The notes beneath the pieces were generated by a model. That model was not told where the DNA came from. It worked only from the letters and a program-made list of their open reading frames with translations, and ran no database searches. Source: Xanthomonas theicola (GTDB taxonomy: Bacteria > Pseudomonadota > Gammaproteobacteria > Xanthomonadales > Xanthomonadaceae). Taken from it: a stretch of DNA of 64,000 bases. Every line of letters starts with the position of its first letter. The first letter of the stretch is position 1. Below, piece by piece: positions 18,807-28,378 of the stretch. The DNA lies in the NCBI RefSeq assembly GCF_014236795.1, contig NZ_CP049017.1, positions 412,001 through 476,000 on the forward strand, read 5' to 3'. Position numbers and translations under genes: made by a program.

Positions 18807-21608
18807 TTACTTGCCGAACGAGTAGCGCATTTCCAGGTAATACGCGCGGCCGTACACGTCGAAGTTGTACGAGTTGTACGGCGAGCCCGAGCTGCCCGGG
18901 TAGGAGGCGTCCAAGGGCGGCATCTTGTTGAACACGTTGTTCACCATCAGCGACAGCTCCATGCCTTCGAACGCCGAGTAGGAGACGCTGGCGTTGTGGG
19001 TGATGTGCGACGGCAGCTTGCCGGCGCGCGGCGCGTCGTAGCCTGCCGCGCTCAGCGTTGCCGCATAGTTGGGAGTCTTGTCGAACCAGTTGGCGTACCA
19101 GGTGGTCGAGAAGTCGCCGATCTCCCAGGTCACAGAGGCGTCTGCCTTGCGCTTCGGGTCGGTGCTCCAGTACGGATCGTTGAGCAGGTCGACCGGTTGG
19201 TCGCCGGTGTACTGGACATACTTGTGGCGCAGGTTCTCGCTGTAGCTGACCACCGTGCTCAGGTCGCCCCAGCGGCCCAAGTCGTAGCCGTAGCGGAACG
19301 ACGCGGTGACTGCTTCCAACTTTTGGTTGGAGACGTTGATCTTGGGCGTGGAGATGCTGACGAGTTCGTCGAATTCGTCGCGGACCACCTGCGACATGGC
19401 CTGCTTGCACAGCGCGGAATTGATGTCGTCGATGCCCGCTCGGCAGCGGTAATCCTGCAGGCTCAGTCCGTTTGCGCTCTGCTGCGTGACTTCGTCGCTG
19501 ATGTCCCAGTTGAGGTAGTCGACGGTCAGCGCCATGCGGTCGAGCGGCGACCACACGAAGCCGGCGCTCCACACGTCCGCATTGATCGGCTTCAGGTCCA
19601 GATTGCCCGACTGGGTGCCGGAGAATTGCGCGCTCGAGTACAGCGCCGGGCAGTTGTCGGTATTGCCCGGCAGGTAGCCGCGCTGCGCGCACTGGTAGTA
19701 ATCGACGACGCTGTTGTAGTAACCGCTCTGGCCCTGGTACAAGTCGGACAGCGTCGGCGCGCGGAACGCCGTGCCGTACTTGCCGCGCAGCAGCAGCGAT
19801 TGGATCGGACGGTATTCCACGCCGATGCTGTAGGTCGGCTTGTCGATGGTGCGGCCGCTGGCCTTGAACGCGTCGTAGCGGCCGGCAAGGGTGATGGTCA
19901 ACGGATTGAACACAGGCAGACGCAGTTCCGAGGTCAACGCGTAGCGATCGCGATCGCCGCCGCCGGCCACCGAGGTCAGCCCCCAGACTTCGCCGTTGAG
20001 GATTTCAGCGGCCGGATCGTAGTTCCACTTCTGTTTGCCGTATTCGCCGACCACCGCCAGGCCCGCGTCGCCACCGGGCAGGCTGAACAACTTGGCATTG
20101 GTCAGCTGCAGGCGCAGCATGCCGTCGGATGTCTTGCTCTTGTTGGTCGTGTGGCCGGTGAAGCTGGCGAATTCCTCGAGCGCGATCGGCTGATAGAACG
20201 CGGCGTAATTCGGCGAATACGCGCGGTAGCCGGAGACCACGCCTTGCTGCGGACCGAGCACCTTGTTGATGAAGAACTGGTCGACGGCATCTGCGAAGAG
20301 GACGAAGCTGCGTTCTTGCAGCTTGTACTGGGTGTAGGCGACGCCGGCGTCGTAGTCCCAGTCCGACTGGCCGAGTGTGCCTTGCGCGCCGAAGGTCACG
20401 CGTACCGAATCGCTCTTGTCGCGGCTCATCGTGTCGTCGAATCCGTTGATGCCGATTTCCTCAGGCGCGAACGAACGCAGCAGGTTCACCAACTGGCGCA
20501 GCCCGGTATCGTAGTAGTAGCCGAAGTCCGCAGCGGTGCCCCAATATAGGAAGTCGGAACCGGAGTGGTACTTGACCTGGTCATGGCTGTACAGCGCGTC
20601 GCCGTACAGCTGCACGTTGTCGTTGAGGTCGAACGTGCCGTGCACATAGGCCTGGAGAGACTTCTGATCGGAGTCCAGCGTCCGGTAGCCTGGCGAGTAC
20701 TTCGAGCCGCAGTAGAGGCCGTCGCCGAATCCGGGGCGGCTCTGCAGCGCCATCGTGCCGCCGAACAGCCCGGCGACATTCGCGCAATTGGCTGGATCGA
20801 GGAACTTGTAGCTGGTGGTGCGGCTGCTCACCACGAAGTCGCGGCCGACCAGCTGGCGCGAGTAACCCTGGGTGTTGTACTGCTTGGTCAGGTCGCGGTC
20901 GTAGGCCCAGATCGCGTCCTTCTCCTCGTACTGCACGCCGCCGAGGAGGGAGGTGCGGCCGTCGGCGGAGGTCCAGCCATCGGCGAAGGTCGCGCGGAAG
21001 TTGCTGCCGCCGCCTTCGGAGTAGCCGCCGCCGCGGATGCTGAACACCGAGCTGTCCAGCTTCTTCTTGAGGATGACGTTGATGACGCCGGCGATTGCGT
21101 CGGAGCCGTACAGCGACGACTGGCCGCCCGGCAGGATCTCGATGCGGTCGACCAGGTCGATCGGAATGCCGCTGATGTTGTTGAAGGTGTCGCTGCCGTT
21201 GTACAGCGCCGGGTAGTTCGACATCGGACGGCCGTCGATCAGGTACTTGATGTAGCCCGGCGGCAGGCCGAACAGGCTGACCGTCCTCGCGCCCTGAGTA
21301 AAGGTGCCCGAGCTCTGTCCGCCTTGCACGCCGCCTGTCGCGAACGAGCTCTTCTGCAGCACGTCGGCCACCGAGTTGAAACCGCGGGCCTTGATGTCTT
21401 CGGCGGAGATCGTGGTGACCGGCGTGGCGGTCTCGATCTCGCTCTGCGGAATCAGCGAACCGGTGACGGTGACCTTCTCCAGGTCGGTCGCCTTGGTCCC
21501 GGCGCTGTCCTGCGCGAAGGCGCCGAACGCGACCGGCACGACCATGGCAGTCACCAGCGCCGCGCTCAGGCGGCTGTGTTTGAAACTACGAGTATGGCGA
21601 GCAGTCAT
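18807..21608 (-). CDS. TonB-dependent outer-membrane receptor 2
   Basis: A 933-residue receptor with a signal peptide ending near GAFAQ, a KVTVTGSLIPQ TonB-box-like segment, and a plug domain (PVTTISAEDIKARGFNSV, YLIDGRPMSNYPALYNG, DRIEILPGGQSSLYGSDAIAGVINVIL). The barrel ends with YYLEMRYSFGK, whose last residues are typical of an outer-membrane C-terminus. The start ATG at 21608 follows GAGGAAAG. It resembles receptor 1 in plug and domain order but not closely in the barrel, so the two probably take different ligands. It has no obvious operon partner. Confidence 0.93.
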   Translation of the reverse strand: MTARHTRSFKHSRLSAALVTAMVVPVAFGAFAQDSAGTKATDLEKVTVTGSLIPQSEIETATPVTTISAEDIKARGFNSVADVLQKSSFATGGVQGGQSSGTFTQGARTVSLFGLPPGYIKYLIDGRPMSNYPALYNGSDTFNNISGIPIDLVDRIEILPGGQSSLYGSDAIAGVINVILKKKLDSSVFSIRGGGYSEGGGSNFRATFADGWTSADGRTSLLGGVQYEEKDAIWAYDRDLTKQYNTQGYSRQLVGRDFVVSSRTTSYKFLDPANCANVAGLFGGTMALQSRPGFGDGLYCGSKYSPGYRTLDSDQKSLQAYVHGTFDLNDNVQLYGDALYSHDQVKYHSGSDFLYWGTAADFGYYYDTGLRQLVNLLRSFAPEEIGINGFDDTMSRDKSDSVRVTFGAQGTLGQSDWDYDAGVAYTQYKLQERSFVLFADAVDQFFINKVLGPQQGVVSGYRAYSPNYAAFYQPIALEEFASFTGHTTNKSKTSDGMLRLQLTNAKLFSLPGGDAGLAVVGEYGKQKWNYDPAAEILNGEVWGLTSVAGGGDRDRYALTSELRLPVFNPLTITLAGRYDAFKASGRTIDKPTYSIGVEYRPIQSLLLRGKYGTAFRAPTLSDLYQGQSGYYNSVVDYYQCAQRGYLPGNTDNCPALYSSAQFSGTQSGNLDLKPINADVWSAGFVWSPLDRMALTVDYLNWDISDEVTQQSANGLSLQDYRCRAGIDDINSALCKQAMSQVVRDEFDELVSISTPKINVSNQKLEAVTASFRYGYDLGRWGDLSTVVSYSENLRHKYVQYTGDQPVDLLNDPYWSTDPKRKADASVTWEIGDFSTTWYANWFDKTPNYAATLSAAGYDAPRAGKLPSHITHNASVSYSAFEGMELSLMVNNVFNKMPPLDASYPGSSGSPYNSYNFDVYGRAYYLEMRYSFGK

Positions 21609-22310
21609 CTTTCCTCTATCCCGAAAACCGAAAAATGAAAAATAAGGCGAGGGGCCTCGTGCCACGACGTGTGCCTTGAAATGGGATCGCATCCATGCGA
21701 ACGGCTTAAACGTAACATGGGATTAACGAATTTTGCGCGACGCTGTCATCATTTTCGTCTAGGTCGTGGATCTATCGCGATCGGCCGGCAAACGCCCACG
21801 CATCGTGGTGTTGCGCGCCAGCGCAGGTGCCGGGGACGCTGCTTTGCACCAATTCGGAACCTTTAATTGGTCATGTAGATGAATAGATGTTTGTGGAGGT
21901 CGATGGCTTCTCGGCGGGAAGTGGGATGAGACGGAGAGTGGGGCGATTGGTGAGCCGTCCGGTCGGTGCTCTGGTGCCGCACCAGTTTAGTGTTGGAGTT
22001 TCGCCATAATGGGGAATGGGCCTTGCCAAGCCGACTGGCGTGCTGCCGTGGTCAAGGCCGGAGGAAGCGTGCCGGTCTCGCATCGGCGTCTGCCGGCAGG
22101 AAGTCCTGCGTCCCCCGGCCACGGTCGTGATCGGGGCATGCGGAGCCAGTTGCGCCGAAGCGCCGCCCGCACGGGCGCATGGCCCGCGCGCTGTCCTTGT
22201 ATAGTCATGCCCCGCGTCGACCCGCGGTGGCGCCATTGCCGGTGCTCGCCGCCGGTCTGCTTGTCTGCCGTGCGCCCGCGTGCGGCGTCGTTCCCCCGCG
22301 AGCTCTTCCG
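21609..22310. other. Intergenic region between receptor 2 and mrp
   Basis: Seven hundred bases without a recognisable gene. The left part is relatively AT-rich and should hold the receptor 2 promoter on the minus strand. Near 21968 there is a 15-base near-palindrome CTGGTGCCGCACCAG, which could be a regulator site. The remainder up to the mrp start looks like decayed or non-coding GC-rich sequence. Confidence 0.4.
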
Positions 22311-23162
22311 ATGACCGACCGCCCCCGCATTCCCGCCCACGCCGTGCAGCCCAACCTCGCGCCGCCGCCGCGGATCCGCAACGTCATCGCCATCGGCTCC
22401 GGCAAGGGCGGGGTGGGCAAATCCACCACCGCGGTGAACCTGGCGCTGGCGCTGCAGCGCCAGGGCGCACGGGTCGGGGTGCTGGATGCCGATGTCTACG
22501 GTCCCAGCGTGCCGGCCATGCTCGGCCTGAGCGGACGCCCGGACAGTCCCGACGACAAGTCGATCGAGCCGATGCGCGCGTTCGGCATCGAGGCGATGTC
22601 GATCGGGCTGCTGGTGGACCAGGACACGCCGATGATCTGGCGCGGGCCGATGGCGACCTCGGCGCTCACCCAGTTGTTCACCGATACGCTGTGGGACGAC
22701 CTGGACTATCTGCTGATCGATCTGCCGCCGGGCACCGGCGACATCCAGCTGACCCTGGCGCAGAAGATCCCGGTCGCCGGCGCGGTGATCGTCACCACGC
22801 CGCAGGACATCGCCACGCTGGATGCGAAGAAGGCGCTGAAGATGTTCGAGAAGGTCGAGGTGCCGGTGCTGGGCATCGTCGAGAACATGGCGGTGCATAT
22901 CTGTTCCCGGTGCGGCCACGTCGAGCATCTGTTCGGCGAGGGCGGCGGCCAGCGCATGGCGCAGCAGTACGGAGTGCCGCTGCTCGGTTCGCTGCCGCTG
23001 GCGATCGCGATCCGCGAGCAGGGCGACGCCGGCACCCCGATCGTGGCGGCGGCGCCGGACTCGGCCGCCGCGCAGGCCTATCTGGCGACCGCGCAGCGCC
23101 TGGCCGAGGAACTGCGCAAGCGGCCGCGCGCGTCGATCCCGATTGCCGCCTCGCTGCGCTGA
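22311..23162 (+). CDS. apbC: Iron-sulfur cluster carrier ATPase Mrp/ApbC
   Basis: A 283-residue P-loop NTPase of the Mrp/NBP35 group. The deviant Walker A is [10 protein letters not shown] at residues 31-40, the Mrp box contains [10 protein letters not shown], and the CxxC pair (CSRCGH) binds the transient [4Fe-4S] cluster between two monomers. It lacks the N-terminal MIP18/DUF59 domain found in E. coli ApbC, so it is the short form. It delivers Fe-S clusters to apo-proteins in the cytosol. The dCTP deaminase gene follows after 119 bases, a neighbour pair seen in Xanthomonads. Confidence 0.92.
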   Translation: MTDRPRIPAHAVQPNLAPPPRIRNVIAIGSGKGGVGKSTTAVNLALALQRQGARVGVLDADVYGPSVPAMLGLSGRPDSPDDKSIEPMRAFGIEAMSIGLLVDQDTPMIWRGPMATSALTQLFTDTLWDDLDYLLIDLPPGTGDIQLTLAQKIPVAGAVIVTTPQDIATLDAKKALKMFEKVEVPVLGIVENMAVHICSRCGHVEHLFGEGGGQRMAQQYGVPLLGSLPLAIAIREQGDAGTPIVAAAPDSAAAQAYLATAQRLAEELRKRPRASIPIAASLR

Positions 23163-23281
23163 GCGCCGCCGCGAACGATCCGCGACCGGCTAGAATCGTG
23201 GTCACTGCGGCCCGCTCCGGGGTCGGCCGCGCTTCCGGCGGGCGGGTTCCGGCCTGCCGCCACAGGCATCAGGAATACGCA

Positions 23282-23848
<567 letters not shown>

Positions 23849-23917
23849 GCCTGCCCGGCGCAGGCGTGGGCGAGGCACGGTGCGGCCGCCGCGCGCCGAC
23901 GGCCGGCACCGGTCCGG

Positions 23918-24085
23918 CTATTTGCCGCGGCCGAACAGCATGCCGACGCCGACCGCGACCAGGATCGCCGGCCACCAGGTGGCGATCAGCCGGCCCAGGC
24001 TGAGGTTGGTCCAGCCCAGGTTGTTGGCCAGGAACACCAGGCCGATCACGATCAGCACGATGGCGGCGATCACATTGGATTTCAT
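23918..24085 (-). CDS. Small membrane protein, LiaF/DUF5668-like transmembrane domain
   Basis: A 55-residue protein with two hydrophobic helices (IAAIVLIVIGLVFLANNLGW and WPAILVAVGVGMLFG) joined by a short loop. The IGLVFLxNNLGW pattern is typical of the DUF5668/LiaF-type transmembrane domain seen in cell-envelope-stress and putative cation-transport proteins. It lies alone between dcd (convergent) and the HIT gene. Confidence 0.7.
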   Translation of the reverse strand: MKSNVIAAIVLIVIGLVFLANNLGWTNLSLGRLIATWWPAILVAVGVGMLFGRGK

Positions 24086-24114
24086 GGAGACACGGCTTCC
24101 GCTACAAAGGGCGC

Positions 24115-24522
24115 CTATCGTAGCCGTTGCCGCCACGCCACGACACGGGTCTGCAGCGCATCGGCCGGCAGCCGCTGCGCCGGGCCGCTGCCCCATGCCG
24201 GCCCGGGCCAGGCCGCGTCGCCTTCGTGGCGCCCGATCACATGCACGTGCAATTGCGGCACGTTGTTGCCCAGTGCGCCGAGATTGAGTTTCTGCACGCC
24301 CGGTTCGCGGCGCAGCAACTGCGAGAGCTGGTTGATCTCGGCCAGCAGCAGGCGCTGTTGGGCGCCGTCCAGGTCGATCCACTCGCTGGCGCCGGCGACC
24401 CGCGGCACCAGCAGCAGCCACGGAAAGCGCGCGTCGTCCAGCAGCCGTACCTGCGACAGCGGGCCGTCGGCGACGAACGCGCTGTCGGCCTGCAACCGCG
24501 GATCGAGTTCGAAATCGCCCAT
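24115..24522 (-). CDS. HIT family protein
   Basis: A 135-residue histidine-triad protein: the C-terminal part has QLHVHVIGR with the His-x-His core, and FPWLLLVPR fits the family start. HIT proteins hydrolyse or transfer nucleotides (AMP-lysine or dinucleoside polyphosphates); the substrate is unknown. The ATG at 24522 was chosen; the GTG at 24528 is a possible earlier start. The gap to the hydrolase stop is 9 bases, so the two genes are probably co-transcribed. Confidence 0.85.
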   Translation of the reverse strand: MGDFELDPRLQADSAFVADGPLSQVRLLDDARFPWLLLVPRVAGASEWIDLDGAQQRLLLAEINQLSQLLRREPGVQKLNLGALGNNVPQLHVHVIGRHEGDAAWPGPAWGSGPAQRLPADALQTRVVAWRQRLR

Positions 24523-24531
24523 CGGCACGGC

Positions 24532-25194
24532 TCAGCGCAGATGTTCGGCGAGGAACGCGAGGCTGCGTTGGCGCGCGCTGTCGGAACTGTCGGCGTCGTA
24601 GTGGTTCGGGTCGACATGGCGGTCGAAGCCGTGTCCGGCCGGATACACGTAGGTCTGCATCTGCGGCAGCTTCTCGCGATGCTGCTGCACCGCCTCTGGC
24701 GGAATGCTGCCGTCCTGCGCGCCGAAATGGAACAGCACCGGCGCCTTCGGCGTCTCGCCGAGGAACTGGGTGTTGCGCCCGCCGTAGTAGCTCACCGACG
24801 GCAGTCCCAGCCGCAGCGCCGCCAGCAGCGCAACGCTGCCGCCCCAGCAGTAGCCGACGGTGCCGACCTTGCCGGCCGGCGCCAGCACTTGCGCTGCGGC
24901 CTGCACGATGTCCAGCGCGCGGTCGAAGCCGAGTTCGCCGACCAGTTCCAGGCCCTTGCGCACGCCGTCCTGGTCGTAGTCCAGTTGCGTGTCCTTCTGC
25001 ACCGGGTCGAACAGGCCGGGGGCGAGCACTTCGTAGCCCTGCGCCGCGTAGAAGTCGGCGACCTCGCGGATATAGGCATTGACTCCGAAGATCTCCTGGA
25101 TGACCACCAGGCCGCCGCGCGGCGCGCCCTGCGGCAGGGCGCGCCAGGCACAAACCTGACCGTGAGCGGTATCGAGCGTGGTCCAGTGACCCAT
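24532..25194 (-). CDS. Dienelactone hydrolase family protein
   Basis: A 220-residue alpha/beta hydrolase with a DLH-type triad: Cys116 in GYCWGG, Asp161 in AQDGSIP and His188 in AGHGF. The N-terminus has VVIQEIFGVNAYIRE, the DLH family core. No aromatic-degradation genes are nearby, so the role is probably general ester or lactone cleavage, not chlorocatechol catabolism. It is followed closely by the HIT gene. Confidence 0.9.
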   Translation of the reverse strand: MGHWTTLDTAHGQVCAWRALPQGAPRGGLVVIQEIFGVNAYIREVADFYAAQGYEVLAPGLFDPVQKDTQLDYDQDGVRKGLELVGELGFDRALDIVQAAAQVLAPAGKVGTVGYCWGGSVALLAALRLGLPSVSYYGGRNTQFLGETPKAPVLFHFGAQDGSIPPEAVQQHREKLPQMQTYVYPAGHGFDRHVDPNHYDADSSDSARQRSLAFLAEHLR

Positions 25195-25308
25195 GGTGCG
25201 TTCCCGTGGCGAGGAGAGAGGCGCCGATTATCCATGCCCGCCTGTTAAGCGCGTGCGCGGCGCGGCGGCGCCGGTCGCGCCGGCCACGCGTGCGGCACGG
25301 CCGCGCGC

Positions 25309-25815
25309 TCACTGCATCGCGTAGTGCACCGACACCACCACGAAGCTGCGGCGGCCGCCGGGCAGCCGTGCCTCGATCTCGTCGTCGATGCGTTTCTTCA
25401 GCAGCGCCCGCGCCAGCGGCGAATCGATGCTGATCCAGCCGCGGCCGGCATCGGTCTCGTCGGGGCCGACGATGCGGTAGCGCAGCAGCTCGCCGCTGTC
25501 GGCGTCCTCCAGTTCGACCAGCGCGCCGAAGAACACCGCCTGCGGGTCGGACGGGGCGGTGTCGATCACCCGCAGCGCCTCCAGGCGCTTGCTCAGGTAG
25601 CGCACGCGGCGGTCGATCTCGCCCAGCTGCTTCTTGCGGTAGGTGTATTCGGCGTTCTCCGAACGGTCGCCCTCGGCCGCCGCCGCGGCCAGCGCCTTGA
25701 CCACCTCCGGCCGGCGCACGCGCCATAGCTCGTCCAGCTCCGCCTTGAGCCGGGCATGGCCTTCGGCGGTGATCAGGGCGGTGCTCTTCTCGGCAGGGGG
25801 GCGCCAGCGGCTCAT
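25309..25815 (-). CDS. greB: Transcription elongation factor GreB
   Basis: A 168-residue Gre factor: an N-terminal coiled coil with the [15 protein letters not shown] stretch, whose acidic Asp-Glu tip rescues backtracked RNA polymerase, and a C-terminal FKBP-like domain ([16 protein letters not shown]). The basic N-terminus and the [21 protein letters not shown] helix match GreB better than GreA. Confidence 0.92.
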   Translation of the reverse strand: MSRWRPPAEKSTALITAEGHARLKAELDELWRVRRPEVVKALAAAAAEGDRSENAEYTYRKKQLGEIDRRVRYLSKRLEALRVIDTAPSDPQAVFFGALVELEDADSGELLRYRIVGPDETDAGRGWISIDSPLARALLKKRIDDEIEARLPGGRRSFVVVSVHYAMQ

Positions 25816-25942
25816 CGGGGTCGGTACTGCACTGCGGTGGAGCGGGGCACGATGCTAGCGCGTGCATCAGCCTTGCGCACGCGCACGCGCACGCGCAGGC
25901 GATGGCCGAAGCTGGCGCGGCCATCCACACGGACGTCGTTCG

Positions 25943-26025
25943 ATGCTGATCCTGCCGTTGCACAAGCCGCTGTCGCGGGAGAATTTTCCGCTGGTCACGC
26001 TGCTGCTGGTGCTGCTCAAGGCAGT
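25943..26025 (+). pseudogene. Rhomboid protease 5' fragment fused to IS30 remnant
   Basis: About 27 codons (MLILPLHKPLSRENFPLVTL...) look like the N-terminus of a second rhomboid-type membrane protease, ending with the first membrane helix (VTLLLVLLK). The frame then runs into IS30 transposase sequence read on the opposite strand. No catalytic GASGG or HLGG follows. It is the remains of a gene cut by the IS30 element or by recombination across it. Confidence 0.55.
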
Positions 26026-26029
26026 TGCG

Positions 26030-26256
26030 TCGATCAAACGGCGCGGTTTGACGCTGCGTTGCCGTCGCAGCCGATACCCCGCTGCCGCGGCGTTTGCCGA
26101 GGACACCGGAGCGGCCAGTCGCCGAACCTCGCGGCTCAGCGTCGAAGGGCTGCGCCCAAGGCGCCCACCGACGGCGCGCAAGCTCGTTCCCTGATCACGC
26201 TCGACCTGCAGCACCGCGCGCTCCTCTGGACTCAAATGACGGTACTGTTTTCCCAT
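26030..26256 (-). mobile_element. IS30 family transposase, N-terminal fragment
   Basis: The first ~75 codons of an IS30 transposase, with MGKQYRHLSPEERAVLQVERD and RLGRSPSTLSREVRRL, the HTH part that binds the ends. The reading frame then runs into rhomboid sequence of the opposite strand; the DDE catalytic half is missing. The end-like sequence GTTGCACTTGGAAGTTGA lies just upstream of its start at about 26281-26298. Confidence 0.8.
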
Positions 26257-26280
26257 CGCGACACCCTAACCTCAGTTGGG

Positions 26281-26298
26281 TGTTGCACTTGGAAGTTG
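26281..26298. repeat. Putative IS30 terminal sequence
   Basis: GTTGCACTTGGAAGTTGA lies about 25 bases upstream of the IS30 transposase start, where the left terminal inverted repeat of IS30 elements normally sits. The partner end is not present, consistent with a deletion. Confidence 0.45.
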
Positions 26299-26615
26299 AG
26301 TCTGCCCTGCGTGGAATGCCGATGGATTTATCCGTGGGGCTTCAACTTGCGGCCTATCGCTGCGCCCTTCGGGTGGTCACCTGTCTGCCGCCCGCCACGC
26401 GACATACGATCAGGGCGCGTATCGGGAAAACGCGCCGGCACCAGGGTGTCGCCGTATCCATCTGCGCCGGAACAATCCGCATCCAGCCCCCCAGCCGGAC
26501 CGCCACGGAGGCCGAGGCGGAATTTGCCAGCCGCGTCCAATCGCATGGCGGCGCCTACCGGCGCCACCATGCGCGCAAAATCAGCTTCCTCTTGTCCGAG
26601 CCAGTTGGGACACGC
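26299..26615. other. Non-coding stretch right of the IS30 fragment
   Basis: No gene recognised. Open frames here have no signal peptide, domain or ribosome site that would support them. Confidence 0.35.
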
Positions 26616-27038
26616 TCACTGTTTCGGTACGACGAGCCAGGTGCGCCCCTGGGGGAGTGTTTGTAGCAGCACCGTGATGCCGTCTCCATTGTAGACAGTG
26701 GTGCCATCGGCTCGGGACCCTGCGGGCAAGATGGTCGTGCGATCGGCGTCGCTCCCGATCGGCATGACCCACCGCGTACCGTCGATCCATCCGATGGCGG
26801 TCCGCACGTCGCCGGTCGCATCGTTGATCTGCAAGTAGCGGATGCCATCGCGCGTGAAGGCATATACGTGCAGCGTCGCGACCGCCGATAGATTTGCCGC
26901 ATCCGGTTGCCTGGCCCCGAGCCCCGTGCTTGCGCTAGGGGTGTGCCCGATATCCGGACAGCACGCCCTCGCGCGGCCAGAGATTCCCGCCGCCACCCGT
27001 CCTGCCACCATCACCGTTAATTGAAGGTAACGCATCAC
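26616..27038 (-). CDS. Predicted exported protein of unknown function
   Basis: A 140-residue protein with an N-terminal hydrophobic leader (residues about 3-25) and likely cleavage after RARA. The mature part is built of beta-strand-like blocks (RYLQINDATGDVRTAIGWIDG, TRWVMPIGSD, GTTVYNGDGITVLLQTLPQGRTWLVVPKQ). I do not recognise the family. It sits at the left edge of the T4SS-related region on the opposite strand to virB5, next to a broken IS30. Confidence 0.5.
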   Translation of the reverse strand: MMRYLQLTVMVAGRVAAGISGRARACCPDIGHTPSASTGLGARQPDAANLSAVATLHVYAFTRDGIRYLQINDATGDVRTAIGWIDGTRWVMPIGSDADRTTILPAGSRADGTTVYNGDGITVLLQTLPQGRTWLVVPKQ

Positions 27039-27566
27039 CGTGTCCCTATGCCCTGTAGGGTGCTCGCCTGCGGCTCAGGCGGCTGCCACGGTACGCGATC
27101 CGGACCGATCGTCGGTCGACAAATAGCCGGCCGAGCCGGCCATGGCGGACCACGGCAGCGCACAGTGAGTGCATTGCCGCGATCTGGCGTCAGAATTTCC
27201 CTACCCCTGGCGAAACATCGACCGGGGCTGGGACCGTTACGCCGCGCGACGGCACGCCCACGCTGTCAGCCCTACGACAGGGCACTGGAAAATCGCCGGT
27301 GTCTGTGCCAGAGTCTCATCGGCCTGCCTCACTGGACATAAGACCAATGGCCGCAGCAGACGCAAAACCCGAGACGTTGCCGCAGCTCATGCGGATTGCC
27401 GACTTGTCCTGGTCCCAACGAAGACCACCAAAGGTTTTCGCTTCTAATAGTGCCTCCATGTCACCCGCGCCTGCGTCTCCTGCGTCCGGCAAGCCCTCTC
27501 GCCTGCCTGGCCCCGTCCTGTTATACCCCCGTCCTTCTGCACGGACCAAGACTGACGAGACCTGCC
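27039..27566. other. Region upstream of virB5
   Basis: About 530 bases without a recognisable gene. In a full locus virB1-virB4 would be expected near virB5; I see no similarity to them here. It should hold the virB5 promoter if the gene is still expressed. Confidence 0.4.
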
Positions 27567-28331
27567 ATGATCGTGCCCTCACGCCGCCCCTGCACTGCAC
27601 TTGCACGCCTTGCCGCCGGCCTGCTGCTCGCCGGTGGGCTGTTCGCCGGCAACGCCAATGCCGTGTGGCTCGTCAACGACCCGGCGTCGATGGGCAAAGC
27701 AGTTCAAGAATACGCCGAGCAGGCGAAGCGCTGGGCCGAAACAGCCAAGCAGTACCAGCAGCAACTCCAGCATTACCAGCAGCAACTCATCAAACTGCAG
27801 CGCTTGAACCTTGGCCAATCCCCGATGGCCGACAATTTCGCCGAACGCCCACAGGGCTATGGCCTGGAGGACAGTTGTCCTGGCGCCAACGCCAGCGGCC
27901 TCTCCGGGCTGCTGCAACAATTCAAGTCCCTCGCGCCCGACATGCAGGGCAAACTGAACGAGGAGCAGTTGAAGGTCTGCGCGCGCATCGTGATGGCGCA
28001 GAACGCCCAATACAACGAAACGGTGCGGATGCTCAAACGGCTGATCGATCGCAACAACCAGTTCAAGACCGTGGTGGAGAAGCAGCGCGACAACGTGGGG
28101 ACCAGCCAAGGCGCGCTGGCCGCCAACGACAACGAAGTCCGGCGCTTCGCCACGCAGAACACCATGGATCTGAACTACTGGCAGGCGCAGATGCAAGCCT
28201 ACGACACCTACATCGTCGCGCTCAAGGACGACCAGTCGCGCCTGGCCCGGCGCGCCCTCGAGGGCAACAAGGGCAACTTGCTCGGGCAGATCGTGCAGAC
28301 AGTGGCCCTCAAGGCCGCTCTGTCCAATTGA
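27567..28331 (+). CDS. virB5: VirB5/TrbJ-type T4SS minor pilin
   Basis: A 254-residue exported protein: signal peptide ending ANA, then VWLVNDPASMGK and a long helical, Gln-rich coiled coil (YAEQAKRWAETAKQYQQQLQ). This is the pattern of the VirB5/TrbJ family that sits at the tip of the T4SS pilus. Four bases are not enough to prove a family alone, but the next gene matches VirB6, which supports the call. No virB1-4, virB7-11 or virD4 is found in the window, so this is either an isolated piece or the end of a locus moved elsewhere. Confidence 0.82.
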   Translation: MIVPSRRPCTALARLAAGLLLAGGLFAGNANAVWLVNDPASMGKAVQEYAEQAKRWAETAKQYQQQLQHYQQQLIKLQRLNLGQSPMADNFAERPQGYGLEDSCPGANASGLSGLLQQFKSLAPDMQGKLNEEQLKVCARIVMAQNAQYNETVRMLKRLIDRNNQFKTVVEKQRDNVGTSQGALAANDNEVRRFATQNTMDLNYWQAQMQAYDTYIVALKDDQSRLARRALEGNKGNLLGQIVQTVALKAALSN

Positions 28332-28378
28332 CAGCCCCCAAGCACTTCTCCGCTTCACCTTGAAACAGGCAGGCGGCA

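Noticed and set aside
21966..21982. CTGGTGCCGCACCAG as an NtrC-type site
   Set aside because: It is a near-palindrome but lacks a nearby sigma-54 promoter and the usual spacing of the half sites.
25874..25902. GCGCAC hexamer tandem repeat near greB
   Set aside because: Only about four units; likely a short microsatellite with no further signal.
26328..26570. 80-residue minus-strand frame right of the IS30 remnant
   Set aside because: No ribosome site, domain or leader; codon pattern is not convincing.
27169..27447. 92-residue frame upstream of virB5 as a virB4 remnant
   Set aside because: I could not match it to VirB4 or any T4SS gene.
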